From positions 1-64,000 of the forward strand of contig NZ_JAJNOQ010000012.1 in assembly GCF_021044775.1 (NCBI RefSeq): a stretch of 64,000 bases of DNA, written 5' to 3'. A model generated the notes under the pieces. That model did no database searches and had not been told where the DNA came from. It saw only the letters and a list, made by a program, of their open reading frames with translations. The position numbers were made by a program, and so were the translations under genes. Of the stretch, positions 61,951 to 64,000 are shown piece by piece. This DNA comes from Paraeggerthella hominis. GTDB taxonomy: Bacteria > Actinomycetota > Coriobacteriia > Coriobacteriales > Eggerthellaceae. Each line of letters opens with the position of its first letter. Position 1 is the stretch's first letter.

Positions 61951-62370
61951 GTGAAGAAGCTGATCGCTCAGATCATGAAGTTCGGCGTGGTGGGCGTGAT
62001 CGCCTTCGTCATAGATTACGGCTTGCTGGCCTTGCTCACCGAGGCGTTCGGCGTCAACTACCTGGTAAGCGCCACCGTTTCGTTCACGGTGTCCGTGGTG
62101 TTCAACTACGTGGCCTCCATGCGCTACGTGTTCAAGCACAAAGAAGGCATGAGCCGTCGTCGAGAGTTCGTCATATTCGTGGTCTTGTCGGTGATAGGCT
62201 TGGGCATCAACAACTTCTGCATGTGGGCGGGCGTGGAGCTTTTGGGCGTGCACTACCTGGTGGTGAAGATAGGAGCCACGTTCGTCGTGATGGTGTGGAA
62301 CTTCGTCACGCGCAAGAAATTCCTCGACGCCGGCGACGAGCCTGGCGAGATCTTGGCCGACGTGGAATAA
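61951..62370 (+). CDS. GtrA-family membrane protein
   Basis: The 139-residue protein has four helices and the GtrA pattern: KFGVVGVIAFVIDYGLLALL, then VSFTVSVVFNYVASMRYVF, and WNFVTRKKFLF-type ending (WNFVTRKKFLD). GtrA proteins flip lipid-linked sugars made by DPM/GtrB-like transferases, as encoded at 58432-59415. GGCGGAAC precedes the GTG. It lies 54 nt after the histidine kinase gene. Confidence 0.87.
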   Translation: MKKLIAQIMKFGVVGVIAFVIDYGLLALLTEAFGVNYLVSATVSFTVSVVFNYVASMRYVFKHKEGMSRRREFVIFVVLSVIGLGINNFCMWAGVELLGVHYLVVKIGATFVVMVWNFVTRKKFLDAGDEPGEILADVE

Positions 62371-62401
62371 GGTGCGCCTGCGCGGCGGGCTGCGGAAAAC
62401 G

Positions 62402-62423
62402 AAAAAGGCCAGGCACATGGCCT
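62402..62423 (-). terminator. Terminator of tRNA-Arg
   Basis: On the minus strand AGGCCA, a 6-nt loop and TGGCCT are followed by TTTTTCGTTTT, immediately after the tRNA. Confidence 0.75.
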
Positions 62424-62439
62424 GACCCGATGATTCAAC

Positions 62440-62515
62440 TGGTGCCCTTGACAGGATTCGAACCTGCGGCTTTCTGCTCCGGAGGCAGACGCTCTATCCC
62501 CTGAGCTACAAGGGC
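62440..62515 (-). tRNA. tRNA-Arg (CCG anticodon)
   Basis: Read on the minus strand, GCCCTTG pairs with CAAGGGC. The anticodon stem TCTGC/GCAGA encloses CTCCGGA with anticodon CCG, the T-arm contains GGTTCGAATCC, and CCA is encoded. Confidence 0.95.
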
Positions 62516-62813
62516 ACGTTTGTCCTGTTCAGAAGTACAAAACCAGTGAAATCATCCTGCTCTTTCGAGGGATGACCACCTGTCCGGCATCCAGGCATCC
62601 TGCCTAATTCCACATGCCGTCAGTACCTCATAATCGAACTTTTACATGATAGCAGTTTGTCAGCACTCTTCAAGGCAGAAAAATAGTCGGCATCCACTTT
62701 GCACTTTGCACGCCGATTTCCCCTAGCGTCCTCAACCGTGCGGCGGTACTTGTCTCAAGGGTAAAACGACACTCGTTCCGCTCTAAGAGCTTTGGAGACT
62801 TAATGCAATTCGC
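62516..62813. other. Intergenic region before IS256 remnant
   Basis: About 300 bp of lower-GC sequence with no coding frame. It must contain the tRNA-Arg promoter (minus strand) and probably one end of the insertion element. I could not identify an inverted-repeat terminus or target duplication, because the other end lies outside the window. Confidence 0.4.
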
Positions 62814-64000
62814 CTATAGGTTCGAGTCGATAACATCCATGTCGTACCAGCTGAACAAAAGGCCGCGTCCCGATTTGTGGTGCATCAAGGGCCATCGCTG
62901 GAATCGCCGGCCACCCCTGCTCGATGAATGCTGCCCTTGCTCGCCCTCGGGGTCAATCGCCGCCGAGATTATCTCGACGGCGGCCTGCCTTGCAGCGAGC
63001 ATGGACTCCTCGCTCGGCGTCGATCCCTCGGCTCTTCTCCATGCGTGGGCAGGCGACGGCTTCGAGATGACGCAGCTCACCGACCGCTCCTCGTCGGCCT
63101 CGATGAGCACCGCGCCCGCCAAGCGGATGAGGGACTCGCGCGAAGGGAAGCCCTGCACGACGTTGGTGCGCCGCTTGATCTCGCGGTCGGCCCGCTCCTG
63201 CACGTTGTCGGTGCGGATCTTGGTCCTGTGCGACACGGGGAAGGCCGGGTAGGCGAGAGCCTCCTCCGCCTCCAGCAGGACCCCGCCCGCCGACGGCGAC
63301 GGCTTCGCGACCTCCTCGGCCGCCCTCTGGCAGTGCGCCCGCGCCACGAGCGGGTTCTTCTGGGCGAAGGCGGCCTTCATCGCCTCGCGCGCGATCCTCT
63401 GGTCCTCCCTCCTGTGGACGTGGCCGACGACGTTGCGCATCAGGTGCGTGACGCAGCGCTGCCAGGCCGCCCATTGGAACGTCTCGGCTATCGCCGACTC
63501 GAGCCCTTCGTGGGCGTCCGACACCACGAGCTGCGCCCCGTCCTCGCCGGCGGCCACGCCGCGGGCGCGCAGGTCGGACAGGAACGCCTTCCAGCCGGCG
63601 TGGGACTCGGTGTCGGCGCAGTCCACGCCCAGGAAGCGCTTGTGGCCCGTGTCGTCGAGCCCGATGGCGGTCACGACGGCTTGGGAGACCGAGCGGCCGT
63701 CGACCCGGCACTTGACGTAGGTGGCGTCGAGCCACGGGTGGGCGAACCTCACGCCGTCGAAGCGCTGACGGCGGAACGCCCGCCACCTCCTCCATCTTGC
63801 GCGCGGAGATGCCCATGACGTACATCTCGGCCACCGCGGCCGCGAGCGCACGGTCCGCCCGGCAGTAGCGCTCTATGAGGTCCTCGGGGGAAGAACGTCC
63901 CCGTCTTCAGCTTCGGGATCCCGACCCTTATGTCCCCTGCGGACGTGAGAAGGCCGCGCTCCCTGTAGCCGTTGCGGCTGTTGGTGCGCTCGGGGCTGCG
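62814..64000 (-). pseudogene. IS256-family transposase remnant, frameshifted
   Basis: The C-terminal two thirds (62814 to about 63780) match IS256/mutator DDE transposases: WLDATYVKCRVDG (first Asp), VVSDAHEGLESAI (second Asp), AAWQRCVTHLMRN, and a Glu in QERADREIKRRTN. The N-terminal part is in two other frames: one reads CRADRALAAAVAEMYVMGISARKMEEVAGV. The frame changes near 63780, where roughly 40 residues seem missing. It changes again near 63890, where five C stand where four would give GTFFPEDLIERYC. The gene runs off the window and is unlikely to encode active transposase. Confidence 0.82.

Overview
The window is about 64 kb of GC-rich bacterial chromosome. I infer a gut Coriobacteriia (Eggerthellaceae-like) host from high GC at third codon positions, frequent GTG/TTG starts, and strict-anaerobe traits: a stand-alone two-gene SUF-like Fe-S system, a flavin/Fe-S GlpA-type dehydrogenase with a DUF1667 partner, and an iron-sulfur AddB. 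No rRNA, CRISPR array, prophage or integrative element is visible. The only mobile element is a broken IS256-type transposase at the right edge.

Layout. 1-4.6 kb: start of an amidinotransferase, divergent TetR regulator, tRNA-Thr, VanZ-like protein, SnoaL-PAS-GGDEF protein, orphan membrane protein. 4.7-7.3 kb: apparent remnant of an XRE regulator followed by a two-gene ABC transporter. 7.3-13.5 kb: a DNA-damage block, in which a minus-strand operon (peptidase E, winged-helix HTH_42 protein, UvrA-like ABC protein) faces dinB, which carries a LexA/SOS box. 13.6-17.3 kb: GNAT acetyltransferase, pentapeptide-repeat protein, CtpE-like P-type ATPase. 17.3-20.9 kb (minus): DEAD-box helicase, cysteine-rich GGDEF protein, ahcY. 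21-25 kb: membrane glycosyltransferase, ComF, orphan solute-binding lipoprotein. 25.2-28 kb: acyl-CoA dehydrogenase, then larB with a shortened larC. 28-33 kb (minus): SmsC/SmsB pair under a palindromic operator, and an M16C metallopeptidase.

33.3-36.5 kb: trpB2 preceded by a complete ribosome-mediated tryptophan attenuator (leader peptide with three consecutive Trp codons and competing hairpins), then a fetAB-like iron exporter pair. 36.5-38 kb: two single-TM proteins. 38.1-41.1 kb: a self-contained operon of dhaL, dhaK, a class II aldolase and a VOC-fold protein, which looks like an uncharacterised C3/sugar pathway. 42-43.2 kb: infC-rpmI-rplT, with an ATA start on infC and a terminator in its leader. 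43.4-47.3 kb: NifX-like protein and a fused GlpA/NAD(P)-FAD oxidoreductase with DUF1667. 47.3-50.4 kb (minus): second DEAD-box helicase, next to nine exact copies of a 7-bp repeat, and an MGDG-synthase-like glycosyltransferase. 50.5-58.2 kb: tRNA-Glu, EamA transporter, addB-addA. 58.4-64 kb: dolichyl-phosphate-mannose-synthase-like GT2, hybrid histidine kinase, GtrA protein, tRNA-Arg, IS256 remnant.

The strongest unusual signals are the trpB2 attenuator, the two genes that appear to start at non-canonical codons behind strong Shine-Dalgarno sites (ATC for the HTH_42 gene, ATA for infC), the dhaL/dhaK/aldolase/VOC operon, the larB-short larC pair, and the SOS-flanked UvrA2/HTH_42 operon. All functional calls come from reading the sequence and family knowledge; no database search was run.
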